From contig NZ_JACSEU010000001.1 in NCBI RefSeq assembly GCF_014334335.1, positions 1,054,001 through 1,118,000 on the forward strand: a DNA stretch of 64,000 nt, read 5' to 3'. Positions 54,010 through 62,793 of this stretch are shown piece after piece. Source of the stretch: Treponema sp. Marseille-Q3903. Its GTDB lineage: Bacteria > Spirochaetota > Spirochaetia > Treponematales > Treponemataceae. The notes under the pieces were generated by a model. The model searched no databases and was not told the DNA's origin. It saw only the letters and a program-made list of their open reading frames with translations. How positions within the stretch are numbered: the first letter of the stretch is position 1; each line of letters starts with the position of its first letter. The position numbers and the translations under genes were made by a program.

Positions 54010-54033
54010 TTTTATTTTTTGGTGCTGATATAG

Positions 54034-54456
54034 ATGAAAAAATTTTCTTTTGAGCTTCAGAAAATTCTTGATTACCGTAATTTTGAAAAACAGCAGGCAG
54101 AAGGTGAGCTTGCAAAATCTATTTCTGTTGAAAATGAAATAAATGAAAAACTAAAATATATTGCCGAGCAGTATGCGGCTTCAAAAGCTATGATAAAAGG
54201 CTCGCTTAATTTTGATGATGTGATGAGTCAAAGCCAATATAAAAATCTCTTGAATTATCAAAAAGAAGAATTGTTAAAACAACTTGCAGAGGCAAAACTG
54301 ATTACGGAACAAAAAAGGGAAGTTCTCAGGCAATGCATAAAAAAAACGACTGCTCTTGAAAAACTCCGCGATAATCAAAAAGCTGATTGGAAAGCAGCTG
54401 CTGATTATGAAGAAGCAGAACTCCTTGACGATGCAAACTCAAAAATCAATATTTAA
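54034..54456 (+). CDS. fliJ: Flagellar export chaperone FliJ
   Basis: A 140-residue, almost fully helical coiled-coil protein (FSFELQKILDYRNFEKQQAEGELAK start), as expected for FliJ, the central stalk and chaperone-escort of the FliI ring. It is the last gene of the operon. Its 3' end overlaps the convergent nucleoside kinase gene by 11 nt. Confidence 0.88.
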   Translation: MKKFSFELQKILDYRNFEKQQAEGELAKSISVENEINEKLKYIAEQYAASKAMIKGSLNFDDVMSQSQYKNLLNYQKEELLKQLAEAKLITEQKREVLRQCIKKTTALEKLRDNQKADWKAAADYEEAELLDDANSKINI

Positions 54457-56116
54457 ATGCACTGTCACCGATAAATTCACGGATGATCGAACGAGGAGGA
54501 ACTGCAGTCGGCGCAATAGTCGCAAAGTTATCTAAGAATGCTAGCAATCTTCTCGCTTCTGAATACTCTTTTTGACTCGGTTTTACTTGCCTCAAAAGTG
54601 GGTCAGCGTAAACACGCAAAACAGATAGTTCGTAATCGAGCGCAGTGTTTAATATTGCATCAGCATTGTTTTGAAATGGGAAAATATGAAGTTCTTCGCC
54701 CTTAGTTACGCTAGGCCACATTTCAATGGTCCCGGCTGCGCTTTTGCCGCGAAAGTTGTTGTCTCGAACAATGCGTCTGAGCAATCGGTTGTCACTCGTC
54801 GAGATTCTGTTGTGGTCATCTAAGTTTAGCTGTGTCAAAGCTGAAAGGTAGATATTAAACTTGAATTTTGAAGGAACTTTTGAAGTCAGTTTTTCATTTA
54901 ATCCGTGAATTCCTTCCATAATCAATATTTCATTTGGGGCTAGTTTTATCTTGTTGTCATCTTCGTAATAACTTGTCCCTGTGTGAAAATCATAAGATGG
55001 AATGTTGACTTCTTTTCCATCAAATAAATCGATGAGGTTTTGATTTAAAAGTTCAATGTTCAGCGACTCGAGGCATTCAAAATCCGGCTTTCCGTCTGGT
55101 CCAAGTGGTGTTTTATCGCGTCCGACATAATAGCAATCAAGGCTTATCACCTTTGGCATATATCCCATAGCCTGAAGTTCGAGCGCGAGTTTTTTTGCAG
55201 ACGTCGTTTTTCCTGATGACGACGGGCCTGCCATCAATACTATTCTGACTGTTCCTTTTCCTATTATCTGAGAGGCGATTTTAGATATATTTTTTTGTTG
55301 GTAAGTTTCTGTTATTTCTATGAAGTCATTTATTTTTCCGTCAGCGATAAGTGCGTTTAAGCTTGCGGCAGATGTGACGTTGATTCGTTTTCCCCACTCT
55401 TTGTATTTATGATAAATTTCAAAGAGTTTTGGTTCATCTTTAAACGGCATAAGAGTGTCAGGGTCGGAAGATTTTGGAAATCTGAGCAGGAATCCGTTTT
55501 GATACTTCATCAAGTCAAAGACTTTCAGCACGCCAATAGAAAGCACGAGCGGTTCAAAAAATAAATCAGAAAAATCTCCAATCGTGTTGATTTTTACCCC
55601 CGACATACAGTTGAAATTTAACTGTTTTCTTGTTTCCGTAAGGTTTAACTTTTCAAAAAGTTCTTCAGCTTCCTGATAAGAGATAATTGAAGTTGTAATT
55701 CTGATATTTTCTTTTATAAGCCTTTTCATCTCTTTTGTAAGAGCATCGAGCTCTTCTTGGCGAGTTTCAATTTCGTTTTCAAATGTGTAATAATATCCGT
55801 ATCCAAGACTGTGTCCAACTAACAAACGTCTATCAGGAAAAAGGTTGTGCGAAGCGGCTGCAAGAAGAAGACAAAGGGAACGGCGGTAGACTAAGGCTCC
55901 CGATTTTGTGTTGCTGAGGACAGGCTCAATTGTGCATTTATATTTTATGCGTGAATCAAGAGATTTTATCTCATTGTTGACACGTGCTGCATAAATTTTT
56001 TCAGATGGGAAATTGAACTTATCTGTTATTTCGTATATTGGCGTGTCGTACTTTACTTTAATACAATCAATTTTGTTATTCGGATTGATTAAAGAGACTG
56101 AGATATCGTTATTCAT
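54446..56116 (-). CDS. Nucleoside (uridine-type) kinase fused to TGS and ThrRS-editing-like domains
   Basis: A 556-residue three-part protein: a TGS-like N-terminal domain (residues 1-70), a ThrRS second-additional-domain-like part with the HSLGYGYYY motif (H near residue 101), and a C-terminal phosphoribulokinase/uridine kinase domain with Walker A GPSSSGKTT (near 296) and SLDCYYVGRDKTP. This fused form is widespread in Treponema, Thermotoga and Firmicutes and phosphorylates nucleosides. GAGG precedes the ATG. The fused non-kinase part has no known role. Confidence 0.9.
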   Translation of the reverse strand: MNNDISVSLINPNNKIDCIKVKYDTPIYEITDKFNFPSEKIYAARVNNEIKSLDSRIKYKCTIEPVLSNTKSGALVYRRSLCLLLAAASHNLFPDRRLLVGHSLGYGYYYTFENEIETRQEELDALTKEMKRLIKENIRITTSIISYQEAEELFEKLNLTETRKQLNFNCMSGVKINTIGDFSDLFFEPLVLSIGVLKVFDLMKYQNGFLLRFPKSSDPDTLMPFKDEPKLFEIYHKYKEWGKRINVTSAASLNALIADGKINDFIEITETYQQKNISKIASQIIGKGTVRIVLMAGPSSSGKTTSAKKLALELQAMGYMPKVISLDCYYVGRDKTPLGPDGKPDFECLESLNIELLNQNLIDLFDGKEVNIPSYDFHTGTSYYEDDNKIKLAPNEILIMEGIHGLNEKLTSKVPSKFKFNIYLSALTQLNLDDHNRISTSDNRLLRRIVRDNNFRGKSAAGTIEMWPSVTKGEELHIFPFQNNADAILNTALDYELSVLRVYADPLLRQVKPSQKEYSEARRLLAFLDNFATIAPTAVPPRSIIREFIGDSAFKY

Positions 56117-56191
56117 ATTGACCTCGTTGATAGCGTTTTATTTTGATATTCTCTCATTATATATTGAGATTTTTTAATTGTAAAAGAAATA

Positions 56192-56220
56192 TTGAATAAG
56201 TTTTTGTTTTGTGTTACATT
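56192..56220 (+). promoter_or_regulatory. Promoter of yebC
   Basis: TTGAAT (56192-56197) and TACATT (56215-56220) are spaced 17 bp apart, giving a leader of about 38 nt with AAGGAG. Confidence 0.6.
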
Positions 56221-56265
56221 AAGTGGATAATTCAGCATATTTATTAAACATATAAGGAGTTCCTA

Positions 56266-57009
56266 ATGTCAGGACATAGTAAATGGGCCACCATTAAACA
56301 CGCAAAAGGATTAGCCGATGCAAAACGTGGTAAGATTTTTACAAAATTTATTAAGGAAATTTCTATCGCCGCTCGTATGGGTGGTGGAGATCCAAACGCA
56401 AACCCTAGACTTCGTACAGTAATAATCAAGGCTCGCGCCGCTAACATGCCAAAAGACAATATTGACCGCGCGATTAAAAAGGGTACCGGTGAAGATGGTG
56501 GAGCGGCATACGAGGAATATCTGTATGAAGGCTACGCTCCTGGTGGAGTTGCTGTAATGGTTGAGGTTCTCTCTGACAATAAAAACCGCGCCGCGGCTGA
56601 CGTTAAGAATATCTTTACAAAGAACGGTGGAAACCTTGGAACTTCCGGTTCTGTATCTCGCATGTTCCAGAGGAAAGGCACAATCGAACTTGATGCAGAA
56701 AAAGTTTCGGAAGATGAGGTGATGGAAGTTGCTTTGGAAGCTGGCGCCGATGATATCGTAAATGACAGCGGTGTAATCACAGTTACTACAACTCCAGACG
56801 CTTTTTCTGGCGTTGCGGAAGCTCTTCAGGAAAAAGGATTTGAGACACTTTCTGCCGATGTTGGAATGGTTCCAGATGCCTACACTCCTGTTGATAAAGA
56901 GACTGCAGCTCGTGTCCAGAAATTGATTGACCGTCTTGAAGACAACGACGATGTTCAAAACGTATATCACACAGCTGAATACCCTGATGACTTTGAGCCA
57001 GAAGAGTGA
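56266..57009 (+). CDS. yebC: YebC/PmpR-family protein
   Basis: A 247-residue protein of the YebC family, described as a DNA-binding regulator and, more recently, as a factor easing ribosome stalling at polyproline. It starts with the signature MSGHSKWATIKHAKG and has RIGGGDPNANPRLR-type and GYAPGGVAV motifs. AAGGAG lies upstream. If the translation role holds, this genome has both EF-P and YebC. Confidence 0.95.
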   Translation: MSGHSKWATIKHAKGLADAKRGKIFTKFIKEISIAARMGGGDPNANPRLRTVIIKARAANMPKDNIDRAIKKGTGEDGGAAYEEYLYEGYAPGGVAVMVEVLSDNKNRAAADVKNIFTKNGGNLGTSGSVSRMFQRKGTIELDAEKVSEDEVMEVALEAGADDIVNDSGVITVTTTPDAFSGVAEALQEKGFETLSADVGMVPDAYTPVDKETAARVQKLIDRLEDNDDVQNVYHTAEYPDDFEPEE

Positions 57010-57076
57010 TAGTTGAAAGTTTCTTTGAAAAAGTTGCGGATGATTGAGGCAACCTCTTTGAAATCTGTAGTATTTT

Positions 57077-57112
57077 AATAAGCCCGTTACCTAGTGTAGC
57101 AGGCTTATTTTA
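57077..57112 (+). terminator. Terminator after yebC
   Basis: AATAAGCC/GGCTTATT forms an 8-bp stem with a partly paired inner loop, followed by TTTTAT. Confidence 0.7.
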
Positions 57113-57273
57113 TAAGTTGCACAATTTCATGGGATGATTGCGAAAAACTTAATTGGCACTTTGAAAACCATGGTGAAACCTGTCTCTGATTCCGCCGTAA
57201 CCCTAAATATGTATGGTGGGAAACCGACAAAAAATGAGCTTTGGCAACGAATTTAGAGTATAGAAGGATAGTG

Positions 57274-57798
57274 ATGCCACTTGGAAAGCAAATAAAAGCC
57301 AAATATATAATCCCAACATTCGTTACTTTATTGAGGTTGATTGCAGCGCCTATTTTCTATTATGAGTTTTTAAATAACTCTTGTGTCATAGCGTTTTCTA
57401 TTTTTATATTCGCGGCTCTGACAGATATTGCGGATGGTAAAATCGCCAGAAGCCTAAATGCGACAAGTACATTTGGGGCTTTTCTCGATGTTATTATAGA
57501 TTTTGTACTTATTATCACAGTTTTTTTAGCTTTTTTTAAGCAGAAATGGTATTGCATATTTGTGTTTATGCCGATTTCAATATCATTTATAAATTTTATT
57601 ATTGGATCGAGACTAAGAAAGCCGATATATGATCCGTTAGGAAAGTATATGGGAGCATTTGTAATGATTATAATCGGAATAACATTATTGTTTCCGTATG
57701 TTATAGTGAGAAAAATATTAATATATTTGCTTGCAATTTTTTTCGTCGTAAATATATTCAGCCGGACAATGTATTTAAAAAAAATTAATTCAGAATAA
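57274..57798 (+). CDS. CDP-alcohol phosphatidyltransferase
   Basis: A 174-residue inner-membrane enzyme, most likely phosphatidylglycerophosphate synthase (PgsA-like). The family motif D-x2-D-G-x2-A-R-x8-G-x3-D-x3-D is complete (DIADGKIAR ... GAFLDVIID, about residues 47-71). About five membrane helices are predicted. ATG 57274 has GAAGGA upstream; the longer start is not supported. Choline or inositol transfer cannot be excluded. Confidence 0.85.
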   Translation: MPLGKQIKAKYIIPTFVTLLRLIAAPIFYYEFLNNSCVIAFSIFIFAALTDIADGKIARSLNATSTFGAFLDVIIDFVLIITVFLAFFKQKWYCIFVFMPISISFINFIIGSRLRKPIYDPLGKYMGAFVMIIIGITLLFPYVIVRKILIYLLAIFFVVNIFSRTMYLKKINSE

Positions 57799-57849
57799 AA
57801 AGAGGTTAAGTTCGGGGAATAGAGCGGTACTTTGCGCTGGAAGGAATAA

Positions 57850-58011
57850 AAAAATAATCTGAATAATTCATTGGGCTACATTCATTATCTCATTTCTGAT
57901 TATAAAAAAGACCGCTGGTATCGCCGTGATGCATTAATTCAACTGCATGAAAAGTCCGATAACACAGTTTTCAAAGCCGACAAAGGGGACAAGCCACAAA
58001 TATATGTTTAA
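57850..58011 (+). pseudogene. Short coding remnant
   Basis: The frame ending at 58011 reads like protein (YIHYLISDYKKDRWYRRDALIQ and KADKGDKPQIYV), but has no start or ribosome binding site and opens only after a stop at 57849. A second protein-like piece (58133-58246, VYYGYIVAHAFSDMFSMRGK) lies downstream in another frame. Together they suggest decayed genes in the gap between the CDP-alcohol phosphatidyltransferase gene and the big lipoprotein gene. The family is unknown. Confidence 0.4.
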
Positions 58012-58302
58012 GCGAATGTTATACGGACTCGTCTCAAGGGTGTTTATATATATAAAAATTTACATATTTTAAACATGAATTGAAATTCTTGTGATATAAT
58101 CTTAGTTGATTGATGTGTTTTATGTATACAATGACGACGATTAAAGAGGACCATTTGTTCAGCATTGCCTGTTTACTATGGATATATTGTGGCTCACGCC
58201 TTTTCTGATATGTTCTCAATGAGAGGAAAAACAGGTCTTTAGATTATATTATGATTTTTTGTTTACAACCACTTGACACATTTTCTCTAATTACTCAAAA
58301 TT

Positions 58303-58363
58303 CACAGCACAGCACAGCACAGCACAGCACAGCACAGCACAGCACAGCACAGCACAGCACAGC
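58303..58363. repeat. Pentanucleotide microsatellite (AGCAC)11
   Basis: Eleven perfect AGCAC units (58306-58360) are flanked by CAC and AGC partial units. A TTGACA (58273-58278) with CAAAAT 17 bp later (58296-58301) lies directly upstream, so the repeat sits at or just after the probable transcription start of the lipoprotein gene at 58567. A five-base unit is not a multiple of three, so slippage would shift any frame through it and change leader length. Confidence 0.95.
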
Positions 58364-58368
58364 TATAA

Positions 58369-58546
58369 CTCTGCCCGAAACAATTTTTCGGGCTGCACGC
58401 ATTTTAAAGATTGCCGTGTCGAATACGGCAATGACATTAAGCCGCATTCTATTTTCTCAACAAGGACACAAGCCCATACTATAGGACGAACACAAACGCC
58501 TTATAGCATGGGCTTTAAATATTTTACATCTGCGGTCTATGACCGT
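58369..58546. other. Four consecutive hairpins in the leader of the large lipoprotein gene
   Basis: H1 58373-58393 (GCCCGAAA/TTTCGGGC), H2 58410-58432 (ATTGCCGT/ACGGCAAT), H3 58470-58515 (AAGCCCAT-a-CTATA with TATAG-c-ATGGGCTT), H4 58532-58546 (GCGGTC/GACCGT). H4 ends just before the AAGGA ribosome binding site. None has a classic T tract; H1 comes closest. This may be a structured 5' leader. No known riboswitch fold is recognised. Confidence 0.55.
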
Positions 58547-58566
58547 AAAAAAAAGGACTTTTTTGT

Positions 58567-61347
58567 ATGAAAAACATGTTTAAATCTCGAAAATTAGATT
58601 TAATAGGAATACTTGTACTTTTTACAGCAGTATTGCTTATGTTTAATTTTGCTTCTTGTAAAACTGAGATAGAAAGCACTACTACCTACTACACCGTAAC
58701 ATTTGATGCAGATGGTGGAAGCGAAGTTTCTTCTCAAAAGATAGAAAGCGGAAAGAAGGCAACTTCGCCGGACTCAACAAAAACCGGTTATTATTTAAGC
58801 GGTTGGTATAATGGAGAAACTGTTTTTGACTTTCGTACACCAATTACAAGCGACCTTACACTAAGAGCAAAATGGACGGCATATAAATACACGATCGTTT
58901 TCGACAAAAACGGCGGAACAGGTGACGATATGCAAAGTCTTTCCTGTACTTATGATAAAGATGTTGCTCTTACGATGAACTCATATACGGCGCCTGCAGG
59001 TAAAGTTTTTGTTGGCTGGGCACTTTCTAAAGATGCTGCAACTCCCGTGTATTCCAATGGCGAAACTATAAAAAACTTAACTTCAAAAAATGGAGCAGTT
59101 ATAACCCTTTATGCAATTTATGACACCGGCTATTCCGTGTTTTATGCTGATGGATTAACTTATGAGGATATTACAGTTCCAGCAGACAGTACAAAGTATA
59201 GCGCAGGTTCAACAGTAACGGTTTTGTTTGATGGAATTGGAAAACGCCTCGGTTATAATTTTGTAGGTTGGAGCGACGGCGAAAATACTTATACTTCCGG
59301 CGGCACAACTACTTTTCAGATGGGAAAAAGTAATGTTACGCTTACAGCACTTTGGGAAACTAATATCAAAGTTTCTTTCTCTGATGATTCAATAAATCTT
59401 TTGCCGCTAAAATCTGCCACAATAGATGTAACGGTAACTAATCCGGATTCCCTAAGCCTTACTTTTAGTGTAAGCTCGAGTTCATATTCTAATGTAAGTG
59501 CAAGTTGGGATCCAACAAACAAGCAGATTACGCTTACAAACAACTTGCCGTATCTTTTTGCTGATAAAATTACAATTACTTTTGAAAACACAACCTACGG
59601 AATTTCAAAAACACTAAATGTAACAAGTCTTGTCAGCGACTCTGACATAGACGGAACTCTTACTGTAAACTCTGCTGAAAGCACGGCACTTTCTGATTGG
59701 ACGCAGTTAACGTATAGCACAGAGAAAAAAGTCTATATCTACAAGTTGAACTGCTCAAAAGCGAATGTTGCGTACAGAATTTTAAATGCCGACAGTGTTT
59801 TTGCGATACGATCTGCTATGCAATCTGCCGGAATCACAGTGATTGACAGTAAATACCATTTGTTTGATTCTTCTTCAAATGAAATTGCAGGTATAGATGA
59901 TGGTGATTTAAGTGTTACTCCGGAAAAAAGTTGCACTTATTATCTTGTAGTTTATCCATATCGTTACGGTAACTCCAACCCTACACAATATGTTGGAAGC
60001 ACCGCAATCTATACTTATTCTGTAAGTGCCATAACATCGCTTTTGCTTTCTAAAAACGCTGTAACGCTTGATGCAGGCGGATATATAGATATACCTGTAA
60101 CTTACGCAGGGCCTGAAGGCTATAAAACTCCAAGTTTTGTGGTAACAGCAAGCGGTTCAAATAGTACCGGCTCAGAACCTACAAGCTATTCTTCTGGAAC
60201 AATGACTGACAATGGAAACGGAACCCGTACTTTAAAAATCAGGGCGATGAACCCGGGTGGAAGCAATACAATAACGCTTAAAGATTCAGTTTCCGCTCTT
60301 ACTGCTACATGCGCAGTAACCGTAAACCTTAATACAAGTTCTATTGACGCAATAATTAATATTGGAAGTGGAACTAGTACAACATTAAGTGATTACACAC
60401 AGGGAACATTTACAAACGAAAAAGGCTCATTTGTATACTCGCTAGCTCTTACAAGTGGTAAAAACTATTTTTTCGAATCTTCCGACTCAAATACAAGCAT
60501 ATTACCTTCAAACGTAGATAGCGTATTCATTCTGTATGATGCAGACGGTGCATATTTAAAAGCGTGGGATGATTTATTAACCTACGTTCCAGAAAGAAAC
60601 GGCACTTATTATTTAGTTTGTCGCCCTTATAATGCGAGTTCAAAAGGGAACTTTGCAGTCCATGTATATGAAACAAAACCGATTACCGGCCTCGCATTTT
60701 CACAAAATACTTTGAGCGTAAACTCCGGAACAACGGCAACGCTTACTGCAACTTACACAGTCCCGGCAGGCGCAAGTCCAGTTTTTAAAGTTTCTTCAAG
60801 TGCAGACCATGGAGAAAGTTACAGAGCAAGTGCAAGTTTTACCCAAAATGGAAGCGGCAGCGAAACTATTACGGTTTACGGAGCTCTTCCCGGAACTGCT
60901 ACAATTACCTTAACTGATAGTGTTTCTTTGTTAAGCATTCAATGTACTGTAACAGTCAGCATTGATGATTCTTCTGCAACAGATATTTCATCTAGTTCAA
61001 TCGGAAATGCGGCAAGCACAACACAAAGTGATTGGACACAAGTTGCTCTTACAAGTGCCGGTCAGGCAAGTGTCTATAAAATCTCACTTGAAGCAAATAA
61101 AAAGTATACTTTTGAAATAGCAGATTCAGGTTGTAACCCCGGCATGATGGTAAACGGAACAAAAGTTGATGCTATGTTTAGTTTATATGATTCAAGTTCC
61201 ACTGTTATAAGTCAGTTAGACGGTTCAAGTTCTGACGACAAAATTACAGTAACTCCGCAAAGTAATGTAAGCTATTACTTTATTGTAAGTCCATATGATC
61301 CCGGAAGAACGGGAGCTGCGGCATTCCACGTGTATGTGAGTGAATAA
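58567..61347 (+). CDS. Large surface-type lipoprotein with InlB B-repeats and beta-sandwich repeats
   Basis: A 926-residue lipoprotein; the signal ends FNFASC, with lipidated Cys31. Residues ~40-265 hold InlB-type (Listeria-Bacteroides) repeats: VTFDADGG...GYYLSGWYNGE, then IVFDKNGG...FVGWALSKD, and a third variant ending TALWE. Then come alternating Ig-like segments and three repeats of a ~125-residue domain (starting near 358, 592 and 800; each has SDW/YTQ, then YYLV/YYFIV-type strands), resembling PPC-like beta sandwiches. Ser/Thr content is very high. Likely an adhesin or carbohydrate-binding surface protein; the ligand is unknown. AGGA precedes the ATG. Confidence 0.85.
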   Translation: MKNMFKSRKLDLIGILVLFTAVLLMFNFASCKTEIESTTTYYTVTFDADGGSEVSSQKIESGKKATSPDSTKTGYYLSGWYNGETVFDFRTPITSDLTLRAKWTAYKYTIVFDKNGGTGDDMQSLSCTYDKDVALTMNSYTAPAGKVFVGWALSKDAATPVYSNGETIKNLTSKNGAVITLYAIYDTGYSVFYADGLTYEDITVPADSTKYSAGSTVTVLFDGIGKRLGYNFVGWSDGENTYTSGGTTTFQMGKSNVTLTALWETNIKVSFSDDSINLLPLKSATIDVTVTNPDSLSLTFSVSSSSYSNVSASWDPTNKQITLTNNLPYLFADKITITFENTTYGISKTLNVTSLVSDSDIDGTLTVNSAESTALSDWTQLTYSTEKKVYIYKLNCSKANVAYRILNADSVFAIRSAMQSAGITVIDSKYHLFDSSSNEIAGIDDGDLSVTPEKSCTYYLVVYPYRYGNSNPTQYVGSTAIYTYSVSAITSLLLSKNAVTLDAGGYIDIPVTYAGPEGYKTPSFVVTASGSNSTGSEPTSYSSGTMTDNGNGTRTLKIRAMNPGGSNTITLKDSVSALTATCAVTVNLNTSSIDAIINIGSGTSTTLSDYTQGTFTNEKGSFVYSLALTSGKNYFFESSDSNTSILPSNVDSVFILYDADGAYLKAWDDLLTYVPERNGTYYLVCRPYNASSKGNFAVHVYETKPITGLAFSQNTLSVNSGTTATLTATYTVPAGASPVFKVSSSADHGESYRASASFTQNGSGSETITVYGALPGTATITLTDSVSLLSIQCTVTVSIDDSSATDISSSSIGNAASTTQSDWTQVALTSAGQASVYKISLEANKKYTFEIADSGCNPGMMVNGTKVDAMFSLYDSSSTVISQLDGSSSDDKITVTPQSNVSYYFIVSPYDPGRTGAAAFHVYVSE

Positions 61348-61467
61348 AAAAATGAACAAAGAAATTTCATCGGATACAATCTTAGAACTTAACTTTACGG
61401 TATATAAAATAAAGCTTGTTGCATATCGGTTATAAAATCGATTCTCTGACAGATTTTATTTTTAAAA

Positions 61468-61541
61468 TTTGGGTATTGTACAATACCCAAAGGGCTTGAA
61501 AAAGCCCTTTGGAGCGAAGTCCTTGCGATGCTCGACTTCGC
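61468..61541. other. Three consecutive hairpins upstream of the small lipoprotein gene
   Basis: A 24-nt perfect palindrome TTTGGGTATTG-TA-CAATACCCAAA (61468-61491) shares its last bases with AAAGGGCTT/AAGCCCTTT (61489-61510), and GCGAAGTC/GACTTCGC (61514-61541) follows. The rest of the 232-nt gap after the large lipoprotein gene shows no gene. Confidence 0.6.
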
Positions 61542-61579
61542 CCCAAAATGAAAAATAAATAAAATCGTTGGAGGATTTT

Positions 61580-62038
61580 ATGAAAAGACTTTCTAAAATG
61601 GCAGCTATTTTTACTGCATTGATTATGGCGTTTGCATTCGTCGGTTGCAAACAATCAACAAATAATGATGACGGAAATTCTAGGTCAAAACTTGATGCAC
61701 CTACGAATTTAGTCATCAATTCTATGAAAGATAACACTGTTAGTTGTGCCGTTAATATTTCATTTAAATACAATGGAAAGGTTGGTTTAGACGGAGCAAC
61801 ATACGCGATTCTTGGTTACTCGCTTACAAATGATTCTTCTCAAGCTGTTTATGACAACAATACACACGTTCATGTCGAAGCTGGAGAAAATACAAGAACC
61901 GCAAATATCCCGTCAACGGACGCCCCATATTTAAAGCCGGCATCAGGAACAAAATACTATTTCTGGCTAAAAGTAGCAAGTGCCGCAAACAATGTTTCAG
62001 ACAGTGCATGGAGCAATGTTGCTGAATTCACATATTAA
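61580..62038 (+). CDS. Small lipoprotein, fibronectin-III-like
   Basis: A 152-residue lipoprotein (signal ending AFAFVGC, Cys23). The mature part is a single beta-sandwich of Fn3 style, with LDAPTNLVINSM as the first strand and KPASGTKYYFWLKVASAANN and DSAWSNVAEFTY as late strands. GGAGG lies 6 nt before ATG 61580. It follows the InlB-type lipoprotein on the same strand, with a hairpin cluster between. Confidence 0.8.
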   Translation: MKRLSKMAAIFTALIMAFAFVGCKQSTNNDDGNSRSKLDAPTNLVINSMKDNTVSCAVNISFKYNGKVGLDGATYAILGYSLTNDSSQAVYDNNTHVHVEAGENTRTANIPSTDAPYLKPASGTKYYFWLKVASAANNVSDSAWSNVAEFTY

Positions 62039-62173
62039 TAAAAATTAGATAGCTTGGGGTCTTGATGTTGAGAGTCGAGCCCCAATAAAATCCGCGGACT
62101 AGTATTGCCCTTAAGTCTTACCAATAATTTTGTATTTTGCAATTTTTACCGCGATTTATGATACAATAAAAAT

Positions 62174-62659
62174 ATGTGCAATAATAAAAGAGTTCTTGGA
62201 ATTGACCCCGGTCTTGCGAATACGGGATTTGGTGTTGTAGATTTTGTAGACGGTAGATACAAAATGGTGAGTTATGGATGCATCACCACTAGTTCAAAAG
62301 ATGCTCGCGGTGAACGGCTGATTAAAATCTACACAAGTTTATGCGCTGTTATAGACGAATTTCAGCCACAGGAAGCCGGAATGGAGACTCTTTTTTTTGC
62401 CCGTAATGCGACATCTGCTATGGGGGTTTCCGAGGCGAGAGGTGTTGTAACTCTTTGCCTTGCTCAGCACAGAATAAAACTTGGCGAGTATAAGCCCAAT
62501 CAGATTAAGCAGGCTGTAACAGGGACTGCCGCTGCAGATAAAGAGCTTGTTGAAAAATATGTAAAAATTCTGCTCGGCCTTGATGCTGAGCCAAAACCAG
62601 ACCACGCCGCAGACGCACTTGCATGCGCAATAACTCATTTGCATTATTCTGCAAGATAA
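62174..62659 (+). CDS. ruvC: Holliday junction resolvase RuvC
   Basis: A 161-residue endonuclease that cuts four-way junctions bound by RuvAB. Its acidic site residues are visible: LGIDPGLANTGFGVV (Asp11), METLFF (Glu), and DHAADALACAI (two Asp). TACAAT (62162-62167) ends 6 nt before the ATG, and no Shine-Dalgarno is present, so it is probably leaderless. It is followed by a G+C-rich element and then ruvA. Confidence 0.96.
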   Translation: MCNNKRVLGIDPGLANTGFGVVDFVDGRYKMVSYGCITTSSKDARGERLIKIYTSLCAVIDEFQPQEAGMETLFFARNATSAMGVSEARGVVTLCLAQHRIKLGEYKPNQIKQAVTGTAAADKELVEKYVKILLGLDAEPKPDHAADALACAITHLHYSAR

Positions 62660-62760
62660 AAGTGGGCGTTGCGGGCAGGGTGGAAGAAAAATTTGCCCGC
62701 TAGAAGGGGTGGCGCAAGACCACTTGTGGGCTGGAGCCAGGGGAAGACTTTCCCCTACTT
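62660..62760. repeat. G+C-rich hairpin element between ruvC and ruvA
   Basis: This ~100-nt block is far richer in G+C than its flanks and contains three hairpins: GCGGGCA...TGCCCGC, GTGG-CGCAAGA-CCAC and GGGGAA-GACT-TTCCCC. A 60-codon frame through it has no ribosome binding site. It looks like an inserted, dispersed intergenic repeat. Confidence 0.5.
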
Positions 62761-62793
62761 AATAAAAATCATTTTTTGCTATATAATTGTCTT

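Noticed and set aside
57010-57273. Gene in the gap between yebC and the CDP-alcohol phosphatidyltransferase gene
   Set aside because: Only a terminator and A/T-rich DNA are visible; no supported frame.
58034-58219. 61-codon minus-strand frame
   Set aside because: A/T-rich by-product opposite gene remnants, without a ribosome site.
58251-58484. 77-codon frame through the AGCAC repeat
   Set aside because: A five-base repeat keeps an open frame by chance (QHSTA pattern) and there is no ribosome site. A phase-variable peptide is possible but unsupported.
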